DNA of 64,000 nucleotides, from NCBI GenBank assembly GCA_964019335.1, contig OZ025680.1, positions 372,001 to 436,000 of the forward strand, given 5' to 3'. Numbering within the stretch: the stretch's first letter is position 1; every line of letters begins with the position of its first letter. Position numbers and translations under genes: made by a program. Below, one piece after another: positions 31,030 to 40,229 of this stretch. The notes beneath the pieces were generated by a model that saw only the letters and a program-made list of their open reading frames with translations, was not told where the DNA came from and made no database searches. Origin of the DNA: Diplonema japonicum. Its lineage: Eukaryota > Euglenozoa > Diplonemea > Diplonemida > Diplonemidae.

Positions 31030-34000
31030 TTAATATTCTGTACAACAACGAATCACTCTAAGCGGGAGGGGAGGGGAGGGATGCCTGGTCTGTAAAGTCC
31101 CAGCAAAAATGATTACTTTAACTATTTTACTTCTTCTTCGCTTTCTGTTGTGTCGACAGTCCTCCCGACGCCTTCTGAGGAAGCAGCACCGGAGGGCAAA
31201 GCGGTATGTCGGGCACGCACATCTGTTTGGGTTTTTAAAGAAACATGACCACACCGTAGACTCGCAACGTGGTGTACCAGACAGCTTTTTCAGGAGAAGT
31301 GAGAAAGAAGCGTGCATAGACTGACCCAACTTGATGTGGAGAGGGTGCTTGTTGGGGTGGTTTGCATTTTGCTTGTCGAAGATGATGCATCCCAGGAGGA
31401 CGAGGATGTGCACGTACTCGTGGTACAGAATAGGTATGTTCGCAAAGATTACCTCATGTGGCAAGGGTCGTATGGGGACCGAGGGCGAAGGTGGTGGGAA
31501 CCACGTAACGTCGGCTTTGATCTCATCACGCTGCACGAGAAGGGTCTTGATCTCCGGTGAGAGTGCCTCCTTTGGTACCATCGTCTCCTCAAAGTCTCCA
31601 CAGGAGAAGTCGTTCACACTGCGGATGCTGCGCAGTGTTGCCTGCCGTGTTTGGCAGACAGGTACCGCAGGCACTGCCGCTGCTGGCGGCACACTCGCTT
31701 CCTTGACATCGCTCCGCCTCGCAGCTATCAAATCCAAGTTGACATTCATCACGTACCACAGACATGGCCGTAGTAGTTTCATCACAGGCTGTGTGCTGCA
31801 GCAATTATTCTCCTCCTCTCCGTGTTGCTGCACCACTGCATCCATGTCATTGAGCTCCGCCTCCATTTGGAGTGCTACCTGCTCGTTTTTCTCCTTCACA
31901 AGCTTGCAGGCCAGCCGTTTGATCTTCATGTCCAACGTTTGTTTGTTGCTAACTGTCCCCACCAAGGAGTAGTCGCGCATGAGACGTGCCAGGCTCTGCA
32001 CCGAAAACATGTTGCCCTTGCTGCTCTTGCTGTACTTCGTGTACAACCTGATCAGCAGATCCGAGCCTGCAGCAACCTTGTCTAGTACGGGGGCCGCTCG
32101 CAGCAGGACCCCCACATCAAGGTCCGCTGTCAGTCTGTTCGGCAACTCGAGAGTATTCAGCATCCCTTTGGCCTGGTTACACTGTTCCAAGGTTATCACC
32201 GGATCCTCGCTGCGAGAAGATGCTTCTTGCTGCTGCTGGTTCCACTCTTCGATCACATCTTTTGCGTCTTGGTACGCGTTCCAAGCCTCACGGTGGCGCG
32301 CATCCCATTCCCGCTCTCTGTTGTACGCCACGGCATTCTGAAGGCCAAGACACACTGACGAGTACCCGTCACGGGTCTCTGTGTAGATGGTGCCGTTCGG
32401 GGTGTCAGACCAGGGGGAGGTGACTGTTGTGGTGGTTAGTGTGATGGATTCTCCGCCGCATTTCTGCGTCTTGTCGTTCACACTCACGTGCGGTATGTCG
32501 CTCTTCTTCCTTTTCCGCGTCTCGCAGTCCACATCTACCTGCGTACTCCTGGGCGTGTCGATTTCTTGGTTATCCTCTTTCCCCTTGCCCTCCTTCTCAG
32601 TCTTGGAGGGTACTGGTATTGACAGCACTGCACTCGACGGCCGAGGCTTCTTTATCTTCTTCACTTCTGTCGTTATTTTGTGCGTGATATTCGCCGGTAC
32701 AGGTTGCACCAGCGTCGGCAGCCCCAACAAGGGACCTGCAGGGGACTCACTCGCAATACTCAAAGCATCTACCAGCGGCTGGATGTACATGCTTAGAAGC
32801 CATAGCACCCGATCACGCAGGCTTAGATTCTTGCTTGCATTGTTATATGTGTGCGCGACAGTGTACTTAGCCTTCACATGTGCAATCCTAATGAGACATT
32901 GCACGAAGACGGGAAACACGACTGTGGTTTGAGGGTCGTCAGGATCGTCCTCCTGTTGCCGCTTCACCTTTGCGATAAAGCCCTTTCTATAAATGTTCGA
33001 AGATGGCACCTTGCTGCTGTCGGGTGAAACCGTGAGCGTGGTGGTTTGAGGTGACCTTGAAGCCATAGACTGCCTCCTTGAGCGGGTGGTAGAGGTTTCA
33101 GACCTTCTCTTGCCTTTTTGACGGGATGTCCTTTGGCTGAGCGTCTCGGAGGAATCGCTACCCTCCTCGTCTGATGATAAACACGTGAGGTCATCTCGGC
33201 ATTGGGGTTGCTTTGCAAGTGTTTTGGCTAAGACTCTATTGCACTTCCACAAAGGCAGGCCAGCATCAGTGATGCCCGACTCTTTGAAAATAGACCACAG
33301 TTGATGCAGGCGCAGCATAGTGGATGGTTCCTCTGTAATTACCACAGGGGACACAATGGCCGAGTAGACACCCGGATCTGGCGATGGTCCCGGAGTGATC
33401 TCATGTACAGTGCCTGCAGTGTTCGGGCGGCTGTTTAACGCCACTTTCTTGCTCATCTCAATAGCATCAGCAGCTATCAAGTGCGTAGCATCGTGCAACT
33501 GTGCCAGCAACACCTCCCTTCTCGGCTTATGCATGTGCCCTTGTGGCGGCTTCACTAACTTTCGCTTTATAAATTCAGGCTCGTAACAAAACGCAGCCTC
33601 CTTGGCCGACACCATAGAAGCTCTTGCTTTTTTCTGTATCATCTTCTCGTACCTAATTCGCTTCCTATCGCTCTTGCGCATGTCGGAGGGTGTCTTTAGT
33701 GGGATGGATGTTCCCACCGTTGCGTAGAATTTGTACAGAAACTTGAGCTGTGGGAGGTTGCGTGTCAGTAGATCCTTCACCTCTTTATACTCCACCTGCT
33801 TGTCTGCTTCGTTGCAGTCAAGGGACTCGTCTATCCCAAGCCCTATGGCTTCGCCGTATTCCTGCTCGTTGATCGTCAGGCCTTGTGTCTCCGTGCAGTA
33901 CTTCACTGTTCCTGGTTCCACGGTGCACAACCCTGCTTTCAGCACTCTTTTTGCTTGTATAACGTTGTCCAGCAGTGTGAGGACCTCCACTTTGCCGCAG

Positions 34001-35010
34001 GGATGCACGAGGACACCAGAACCCTGCTTAACATTATTCACCCACGTACCTTCAAAGACCACACCGTCCGCAAGGGTCAGAACGCCTTTGCCGTTCCTTT
34101 TGCCTTCTGTGAACCATCCTTTATACGTGTTCTCTCCATGAAGAGGGGTTTCCATCCCAAGCAGGGAGGTTCCCACACCCGCTGATCTCGGGAGATGCGT
34201 TCGTGGGCGTGCTTTGCAAAGCCAGCTGTAAATACCGTACCCATTGGGTTTGCTTTCCTTCCACTGACCTTCATATGTCTCGACACGACCGGTTTGCGCA
34301 TCGGAACCTGCCGTTGCCAACCCCGAAAGGAACGGGAGGGACGTGTTGACCACTTGAACATCGTCGCTGTCTGCAACGTCGAAGCTTTCGTTGGCATGAG
34401 TTTCAAGGAGCACACGATCCTTGCTGTACAACACCGTCCCTGCGGAGGCGGGCGGGCCGGGTATCAACCACTGCATGACCCCGTAGCCGGTCATTTTGTC
34501 GGTTTTCCATTCACCTTCATAAGTAGACCCACTCTCAAAGGTCATGATGCCCCACCCGTTTTTCATGCCGTCTTTGAACTCACCCTTATAGTAGTGTGTG
34601 CTGGTGCTGTTGTAGTATAGGATACCCAGCCCGCTCTTCAACCCCTGCTTCCACTCGCCTTGGTAGATGATAGATCCTTTTGTGAAGACACCCTTGCCGT
34701 GGCGCTTGCCGTCCATGATCTCCCCGTTGTACTGTCCGCCATCAGGCCACGTGTAGGACCCGATGCCGTCGATGACGTTGTCCAAGAAGGCGCCTCTGTA
34801 CTGTATGGTGTCGCCCCATGTGAAGGTACCCGTCCCGTGCAGCTTCCCGTTCACGAGGCTGCCCTCGTACATGTTTTCGTTACAGAATTTTATCGTTCCT
34901 GTCCCATGGTACCTGTTGTTCTCCAGTCCGCACTCGCTTGTCACAATGTGCCCCGCCACACCCACCGTCATCCCTGTCGCGCATGACATGATGTCGTCAT
35001 CTTCATTCAT
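31030..35010 (-). CDS. RSPH10B: RSPH10B-like radial spoke MORN protein
   Basis: Single-exon 1326 aa protein. Residues about 28-345 hold roughly nine MORN repeats (YEGSLVNGKLHGTGTFTW, YKGEFKDGMKNGWGIMTF, YEGEWKTDKMTGYGVMQW). After them comes an acidic helix reading ADKQVEYKEVKDLLTRNLPQ and KFLYKFYATVG, which matches the segment that follows the MORN block in human RSPH10B. MORN order and this post-MORN segment make RSPH10B a better fit than RSPH1. The C-terminal 800 residues are longer than in animals: a basic Ser/Arg region near 640-690, acidic and Lys-rich linkers, and helices. Expected location is the radial spoke head or nearby axoneme. The ATG at 35010 lies 2 nt after TTTCTTGCAG, a strong 3' splice-like motif. 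Confidence 0.82.
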   Translation of the reverse strand: MNEDDDIMSCATGMTVGVAGHIVTSECGLENNRYHGTGTIKFCNENMYEGSLVNGKLHGTGTFTWGDTIQYRGAFLDNVIDGIGSYTWPDGGQYNGEIMDGKRHGKGVFTKGSIIYQGEWKQGLKSGLGILYYNSTSTHYYKGEFKDGMKNGWGIMTFESGSTYEGEWKTDKMTGYGVMQWLIPGPPASAGTVLYSKDRVLLETHANESFDVADSDDVQVVNTSLPFLSGLATAGSDAQTGRVETYEGQWKESKPNGYGIYSWLCKARPRTHLPRSAGVGTSLLGMETPLHGENTYKGWFTEGKRNGKGVLTLADGVVFEGTWVNNVKQGSGVLVHPCGKVEVLTLLDNVIQAKRVLKAGLCTVEPGTVKYCTETQGLTINEQEYGEAIGLGIDESLDCNEADKQVEYKEVKDLLTRNLPQLKFLYKFYATVGTSIPLKTPSDMRKSDRKRIRYEKMIQKKARASMVSAKEAAFCYEPEFIKRKLVKPPQGHMHKPRREVLLAQLHDATHLIAADAIEMSKKVALNSRPNTAGTVHEITPGPSPDPGVYSAIVSPVVITEEPSTMLRLHQLWSIFKESGITDAGLPLWKCNRVLAKTLAKQPQCRDDLTCLSSDEEGSDSSETLSQRTSRQKGKRRSETSTTRSRRQSMASRSPQTTTLTVSPDSSKVPSSNIYRKGFIAKVKRQQEDDPDDPQTTVVFPVFVQCLIRIAHVKAKYTVAHTYNNASKNLSLRDRVLWLLSMYIQPLVDALSIASESPAGPLLGLPTLVQPVPANITHKITTEVKKIKKPRPSSAVLSIPVPSKTEKEGKGKEDNQEIDTPRSTQVDVDCETRKRKKSDIPHVSVNDKTQKCGGESITLTTTTVTSPWSDTPNGTIYTETRDGYSSVCLGLQNAVAYNREREWDARHREAWNAYQDAKDVIEEWNQQQQEASSRSEDPVITLEQCNQAKGMLNTLELPNRLTADLDVGVLLRAAPVLDKVAAGSDLLIRLYTKYSKSSKGNMFSVQSLARLMRDYSLVGTVSNKQTLDMKIKRLACKLVKEKNEQVALQMEAELNDMDAVVQQHGEEENNCCSTQPVMKLLRPCLWYVMNVNLDLIAARRSDVKEASVPPAAAVPAVPVCQTRQATLRSIRSVNDFSCGDFEETMVPKEALSPEIKTLLVQRDEIKADVTWFPPPSPSVPIRPLPHEVIFANIPILYHEYVHILVLLGCIIFDKQNANHPNKHPLHIKLGQSMHASFSLLLKKLSGTPRCESTVWSCFFKNPNRCACPTYRFALRCCFLRRRREDCRHNRKRRRSKIVKVIIFAGTLQTRHPSPPLPLRVIRCCTEY

Positions 35011-35387
35011 CTCTGCAAGAAAGTTAACAGTTCGGGGAATACAACAAACTAACGGGAATTACCAGATGGGGGAAAAATAGTTAACTAAGAGATAAACAAC
35101 TGCTATTCAGCACAACGGAGTCCGAGAGAGTATGAGGGTGGGGAATCCTTGAGGGAAGGGGGCTGTGTGCTCTGATTGCGACCTCTCTATATCTACCACT
35201 TGGTATGTTGTCATGATGTACATTGGGGGGTTCCTGGGGAAGGATACCAACGGTCGAGGAGAGAGCAGAAAGCAAAGCCTGTGCGTGTGTTGAAAGCGCA
35301 TTGGCACATCTTCCGCTCTATTTATCGCAGTAGCAAAAAAGGGAAGTGATAAGAAAACAAAGAAAAGGTCGAACGGCTAACACTGAT
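35011..35387. other. Spacer between RSPH10B and the glycosyltransferase
   Basis: Minus-strand direction: 377 bp, unlike most spacers not homopolymer-rich. The only notable element is the TTTCTTGCAG motif at 35022-35013 just before the RSPH10B start. Short frames here show no family features, so I read it as untranslated sequence. Confidence 0.4.
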
Positions 35388-37823
35388 CTATGGGCTGTGC
35401 AGGGCAGAGGAGTAGATGTCGAGGAGCTTGGAGAAGGCATCGTTCCACGTGAAGTGTTCTGCTGCCTTTCGTGCCTTGCGCGACATGTCGGCTCGGTGCA
35501 CGGGGGAGGAGATGAGAAGCTGCAGGTGGGAGATATAGGAAGTGAGGTTGTGCGGCTCTGTGAGGTACCCTGTCACGCCGTGTGTCACGAGGGTTGCTGT
35601 ACCAGAGGCGTTGGCACCTACCACCGGCAACCCCGACGCCATGGCTTCTAACACAACATTCCCCCACGTCTCTGTGGTGGAGGGATATAGGAAAATGTCT
35701 GCGCTTGCATATGCTTGCGCAAGCATTTCCTCGTTTGCCCGTCCCAGGAACCTTGTGTTGGGGAGCTGCTTTTGCATCCACCCTCGTGCCTGCCCCTCGC
35801 CCACCACCACTGACCGATGCTTCACTCCTAGCTCTGTGAGTGTGTTGATGATGCTCACAAACATTTGCAGATTCTTTTCCAACACCAACCTGCACACAAG
35901 CAGGATCACTACTTCATCCTGCTCCACGAAGCCCCTCCAGTTATTGCACCGCCTAGCTGGCGTGAAGACGTTGGTGTCGACACCCCGTTCCCACAGCTCT
36001 ATGGGCGCTGTGACACCGTTGGCTCGGAGCTCGTCCTTAACAGCGGTGGTGGGGGGTAGCACTCTGGTGCACTTGTTAAAAAAAGGTGACACGGAACGCC
36101 AGTAAAGAGACTCCAGCACCCCGTACCCGTAGTAAGAGAAGTACGTGTTGAAGCGTGTGTGGTAGCTGCAGACTGCTGGGATTTTCTGATCCTCTGCCCA
36201 GTCCAAGACCTCCGTGCCAGCACCGTCGGGTGTCGCGATGTGTACAATGTCGGGCTTGAACGAGAGCAGCTCTTCTCGAGCAGCTCGGCCAAGGCTCATC
36301 GAGTAGTAATACTCTGACCTCCCTAGCAGCCAACCACTCCACCCGTTCACACGCACCATGCGGCCCGCGTAGTTAGGGATGCCACTGTCCACCGGCGTGT
36401 CAGGAGAGAATACCACTACCTTATGCCCTAAGGCCAACATGTGTTTCACCATCCTGTTCAGCGTTAGACTAACACCATCAACCACACCACTGTACACGCC
36501 TGTCACCACAACTATCTTAAGCTTCGGGGCATCTGTACGCATAGGGAGCGGGGTCGCTGTTGCATCGTACTCACATGGAGGGTTGAAGGGACGGATCGCG
36601 GTCACATGATCTTTACAACAGTCTAACAGAAAGTACCCGATACAAATGGTGAAGGTAACAAGGATGCACCTTGCTGTTTTCAGGATTATAAGAGATGGTG
36701 AAGTAGGTGGGAGGGCTACCGTACGGCAGTTCATCTGGTACAACACAAAAACACACACACAAACAAGAGCAGCACAGAGTAAAGGGGGCATCGAGAGAAG
36801 AAGGGGCGCCCAGATATCCGAAGAGATAAGTTCCCATCCGGCAGCTGGGGACCACGATCCAGTTCCTGCAACTTCTATGGACACCGGGAGGGGAGAACCG
36901 GTGTTGGTTGGGCGACTCCAGATTTTGGATAACTCAGTGACGCACTTGCTTCTGTCGATCATGTGCTGGCCTGCGGCTCGCCGACTGCTAAGGCCCGACA
37001 TCCACAGACCGAACAGCCACGAACCGTAATCGACCACTTCATCACGCGGGCTGTAGAAGAGTGGGGGCTCTTCGGTGACGTGCGCAGCAACGAACTGCAT
37101 AGCGATGTCTTCACAGTTCCGTTCACGCTCTACCAGCCGCCTTGTTGCGACCTGCCGAGGATTACTGCTAGTATACGCTCGCAGCAGCTTGGTAGGTATG
37201 AACGCAGCCTTTGAGAGGACAATAGAGTACTGCTGCCACGCTTCAACAGCAGGGAAAGCACGGTACCGCCAACCCCCTCGTTGCTTCTGAACCACTCGCG
37301 GGAAGAATCCCACTATGCGTTCTCGGTTGTTGGTCCACTCCTTGTGCGCCCCGTGCAGGTCCCTGCACGTCACACGGACATCATCATCGACAGAGAAGAC
37401 CACCTCCGTCGTCACGTTGCGCTGTGTCTTGAACCTGCCATTCAGTGACTGCGACGGGTAATGGTTGTCTATAAAAACGGGTGCTCCCTTGCCGTTCTGA
37501 AACACTGGTGGGTTCGGTGACTCAGACCATATGATCCTGACAGCCTTCACCCCTGTGCAGTATCTGTAATAGTTTGCAGCTGCCACAGCAGAGGTCTCCC
37601 TCTTATATGTCATGAGAAATACCTCGAAACAATCCCCATGTCCCGCCTTGTCCTTGTTCCAACACTCCCGTCCGCCATTTGGCTGCCGCTCACTTCGCAG
37701 CCGGATATCACTCATCTCACCTGCTGCCCGCAGCTGCCTGACCTGCACGATCTCAAGGTAACCTAGGAACAAGACAATGGGAATTGCCAAGCCAACTTCT
37801 ATTAGTGCTCTCCATCTCACCAT
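35388..37823 (-). CDS. Bifunctional GT64-GT4 glycosyltransferase
   Basis: Single-exon 811 aa protein with two different glycosyltransferase domains. An N-terminal membrane segment (VGLAIPIVLFLGYLEIV) is followed by a GT64 exostosin-type domain at about residues 55-280: VFLMTYKRET start, EVVFSVDDDVRV with the DxD metal site near 144, RIVGFFPRVV, and the ERNCEDIAMQFV motif. Two hydrophobic segments near residues 350 and 390 separate it from a GT4 domain at 434-805, starting LKIVVVTGVYSGVVDGVSLT, with VVGEGQARGW, FLGR, and the EX7E motif in TTETWGNVVLEAMASG near 714. The GT4 half resembles SQD2/PimB-type glycolipid transferases. Likely an ER/Golgi enzyme adding two different sugars to one glycan or glycolipid. 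The frame continues 6 codons upstream but the first ATG is 37823. Confidence 0.88.
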   Translation of the reverse strand: MVRWRALIEVGLAIPIVLFLGYLEIVQVRQLRAAGEMSDIRLRSERQPNGGRECWNKDKAGHGDCFEVFLMTYKRETSAVAAANYYRYCTGVKAVRIIWSESPNPPVFQNGKGAPVFIDNHYPSQSLNGRFKTQRNVTTEVVFSVDDDVRVTCRDLHGAHKEWTNNRERIVGFFPRVVQKQRGGWRYRAFPAVEAWQQYSIVLSKAAFIPTKLLRAYTSSNPRQVATRRLVERERNCEDIAMQFVAAHVTEEPPLFYSPRDEVVDYGSWLFGLWMSGLSSRRAAGQHMIDRSKCVTELSKIWSRPTNTGSPLPVSIEVAGTGSWSPAAGWELISSDIWAPLLLSMPPLLCAALVCVCVFVLYQMNCRTVALPPTSPSLIILKTARCILVTFTICIGYFLLDCCKDHVTAIRPFNPPCEYDATATPLPMRTDAPKLKIVVVTGVYSGVVDGVSLTLNRMVKHMLALGHKVVVFSPDTPVDSGIPNYAGRMVRVNGWSGWLLGRSEYYYSMSLGRAAREELLSFKPDIVHIATPDGAGTEVLDWAEDQKIPAVCSYHTRFNTYFSYYGYGVLESLYWRSVSPFFNKCTRVLPPTTAVKDELRANGVTAPIELWERGVDTNVFTPARRCNNWRGFVEQDEVVILLVCRLVLEKNLQMFVSIINTLTELGVKHRSVVVGEGQARGWMQKQLPNTRFLGRANEEMLAQAYASADIFLYPSTTETWGNVVLEAMASGLPVVGANASGTATLVTHGVTGYLTEPHNLTSYISHLQLLISSPVHRADMSRKARKAAEHFTWNDAFSKLLDIYSSALHSP

Positions 37824-37980
37824 GAGGGAGTGCCTGGGCACCTGTGTAGAGGCTTTATTTTTGTTCTAAAACAGCAACAAAATGGAATAAAAAGGGGAAA
37901 TACATAAATTCGATAAGGTTTCAGTGTGCAGGGAGTGCTCACCGACATAAATAATCTAACAAGGATTTACTAAAATAATT

Positions 37981-40182
37981 CTACAAAGAAAGCGCCGGTG
38001 ACACAGAGCGACGCAAACTGGCTTCACTCCAGCCGTTCAGAGAAGGCGAGCACTTGGCTCGTGTTGTGGGCATCTGCACGCGAGGAGGTGCGGGTGCCGG
38101 AGACGGGGGTGATGGTGGTGTATTGGGAGTTCTTCGTGTCGCACGGTACCAAGCACGCACTTTGACCATGAATCTGCTGGTTGTGTCAGCCCGTACCATG
38201 GTAGGGGTTGAAGAGGTTATGGTGCCTGCTGTAGCTTCATAGTCTTCGGTAATGTTCTGCAGGTGGACTAGACTTGCTCTGTGTGCCTTCTCAGCAGCAT
38301 GGTATTTCTGCTTGAAGGGCACCACTCTTGCAAGCTCCTGTTCCTTGCATGCCAACCGCTCCTTCAAATCGATGATGTCGGCATGGTACCCATCCACCTC
38401 GTCGTTCAGGGCGTCCAGCATGTTCGTCAGCTTGTGCGACCCCGCCAGCTCCCCCTCCGCCTTCGAGAGCTTATTTTTAACAACACACAACTCCTCCCCA
38501 AGAGCATCCATTTTTTGTAGCTTTCTCGCATACTCGTTGAGTGCCATTTTCAGCTTATTAATCTCTTCTTGCATATCTTCTTGTATCGTGCTTGTGGCCC
38601 TGCCCAGCGATGCGTGCTTCAGTTTCAAAGCCTCGAACTCTTGGTTGGTGTCCGTCAGCACATCTGCGGTGTCCTCTAGCTTCGTCAGCAGATTGCTGCA
38701 TGTTTCCTTTGATTTTCTCAGTTCTTGTTTCGTCGATGAGTTCTCTTTTCTGAGCGCAGGGAGCTCCTTTGCCTCGTTTTCCAACTCGAGCACTCTCCGT
38801 GCTAATACGGCTTTCTCGTGCTTCAAGGTGCCAAGCTCGTCCTGTGCTGCTGTGTTTGCATCGGATGCTAGTAAGCACGCTTGGCGCTTTGCGTGGAGGT
38901 CCTCTTCTACCGAGGCGAGCTTTGCATCTGTGTTGCTCTGCAGCACTGTCCTCTCGTTCAGCTCTTGCAGGACATTGTCCAACTCATGAGCTTTGATACG
39001 AAGCTCTTCTTGGATTGCAGCGAGTTGTGCCTCCCTCTCGGAGGCAACCTGCTGTGCCGTAGCTTGCTGCTCTTGCAGGTTTCGTGAATCTGTTGTGTGC
39101 GCTGCCATGTTGTGCTTGAGCTGCTGTTCCATCTTCACAAGCACGTCACTCCGCAAGTCCACCTGAAGCTTTGCGTGGCTGTGCATCAGGTCAGCAAACG
39201 ACGCCCCTTCATCCAACACAATGGCACCCCGCTCACAACCTTCCATGGATACCAGTAGCTGTGTGCATTCACGCCGAGCTTCGTGGTACTTCGCCTTCAG
39301 GGCACAAAATTTTGCAGACATGCCATCACAGTTCTTCAGTTTTGAAGCATTAGACTCTACCTTTACTTCAGCTCTCGAAAGGTCCAATCTGAGACGCTGT
39401 GCGTCTTCCAGCAGTGTCTTCATCTCTCCCGATAGGCTTTGGTTCTCCTTTTTCAGTCTCTTAACGACAGAGCTCGTTTCATCATGCTTGTGCTTCGCTT
39501 GCATGTGTTCCATGTCGCGCTCCTGTCTCAGCTCCACAAGCCGCGCGTGGTGGGTCTCGAACTGCTTCTTCAGTCTGTCGTCTTTTGTTTTGATGGTTTT
39601 TTGCAGTATTTCTATTTTCCCTTGTAATGTGTCCACTTCGCAAGTTTTGTGCTTCAGCAGCTTTTGCGTTTCTGCCACCTGCTGTTCCAGTGCTTTGACA
39701 TTGCCAGATGCCCGCACATGCTCCAGCTTCATGTCATTAATAATGGTGAGGTTCTTCTCCTGCTGTGCCAAAGAGGAGGCCTCCAGCGCCAGCAGCTTGT
39801 TACGCAGGGTAAGTGTCGCTATCTCTGCGTTAGCCACAGCCTGCTGCTGGCAGTCAGGCATGAAGCCCTCTTCTGAAAGCCACAGGTGCGACTGAAGCAT
39901 TGCCGCTAGACCCGAGAAGTAGGTCTCCAGCTGCGCGTCTATAAGAGACCTGTAAAAGGAGCTCAGACCTTTGAAATGCGCCACATCGCACTGCAAGCTT
40001 TTGACTTCCCCGTCGTCTTTGGGTGCTGCCTTCACGCTTCGTTCTACACTCTTCAAACCCATCTCGACGCACATAGGGGACATCTCGCCCCGCATAGGGG
40101 TCCACATTCTCAAAGGCGATTCATCAGCATCGGACGTGGGAGTTGGGGGCACGGGCTTTTTTCCCTTTCTATCAGGTCGCAT
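37981..40182 (-). CDS. Long coiled-coil protein, function unknown
   Basis: Single-exon 733 aa protein. Residues 1-55 are Pro/Ser/Thr-rich and disordered, with SPLRMWTPMRGEMSP. Residues about 60-120 are a mixed helical segment. From about 125 to 655 it is nearly uninterrupted coiled coil rich in Glu, Lys, Gln and Leu (DTLQGKIEILQKTIKTKDDR type). The C-terminal 60 residues are basic and Pro-rich. Composition and length suit a centrosomal, basal-body or cytoskeletal rod, but coiled coil alone does not identify a family. The ATG lies 5 nt after CAACTACAG. Only 47 nt separate this start from the stop of the next gene upstream. Confidence 0.75.
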   Translation of the reverse strand: MRPDRKGKKPVPPTPTSDADESPLRMWTPMRGEMSPMCVEMGLKSVERSVKAAPKDDGEVKSLQCDVAHFKGLSSFYRSLIDAQLETYFSGLAAMLQSHLWLSEEGFMPDCQQQAVANAEIATLTLRNKLLALEASSLAQQEKNLTIINDMKLEHVRASGNVKALEQQVAETQKLLKHKTCEVDTLQGKIEILQKTIKTKDDRLKKQFETHHARLVELRQERDMEHMQAKHKHDETSSVVKRLKKENQSLSGEMKTLLEDAQRLRLDLSRAEVKVESNASKLKNCDGMSAKFCALKAKYHEARRECTQLLVSMEGCERGAIVLDEGASFADLMHSHAKLQVDLRSDVLVKMEQQLKHNMAAHTTDSRNLQEQQATAQQVASEREAQLAAIQEELRIKAHELDNVLQELNERTVLQSNTDAKLASVEEDLHAKRQACLLASDANTAAQDELGTLKHEKAVLARRVLELENEAKELPALRKENSSTKQELRKSKETCSNLLTKLEDTADVLTDTNQEFEALKLKHASLGRATSTIQEDMQEEINKLKMALNEYARKLQKMDALGEELCVVKNKLSKAEGELAGSHKLTNMLDALNDEVDGYHADIIDLKERLACKEQELARVVPFKQKYHAAEKAHRASLVHLQNITEDYEATAGTITSSTPTMVRADTTSRFMVKVRAWYRATRRTPNTPPSPPSPAPAPPRVQMPTTRAKCSPSLNGWSEASLRRSVSPALSL

Positions 40183-40229
40183 AATCCCTGTAGTTGATAA
40201 GCAGAAAGCAGGTTTTGGGGTGTGTTATA

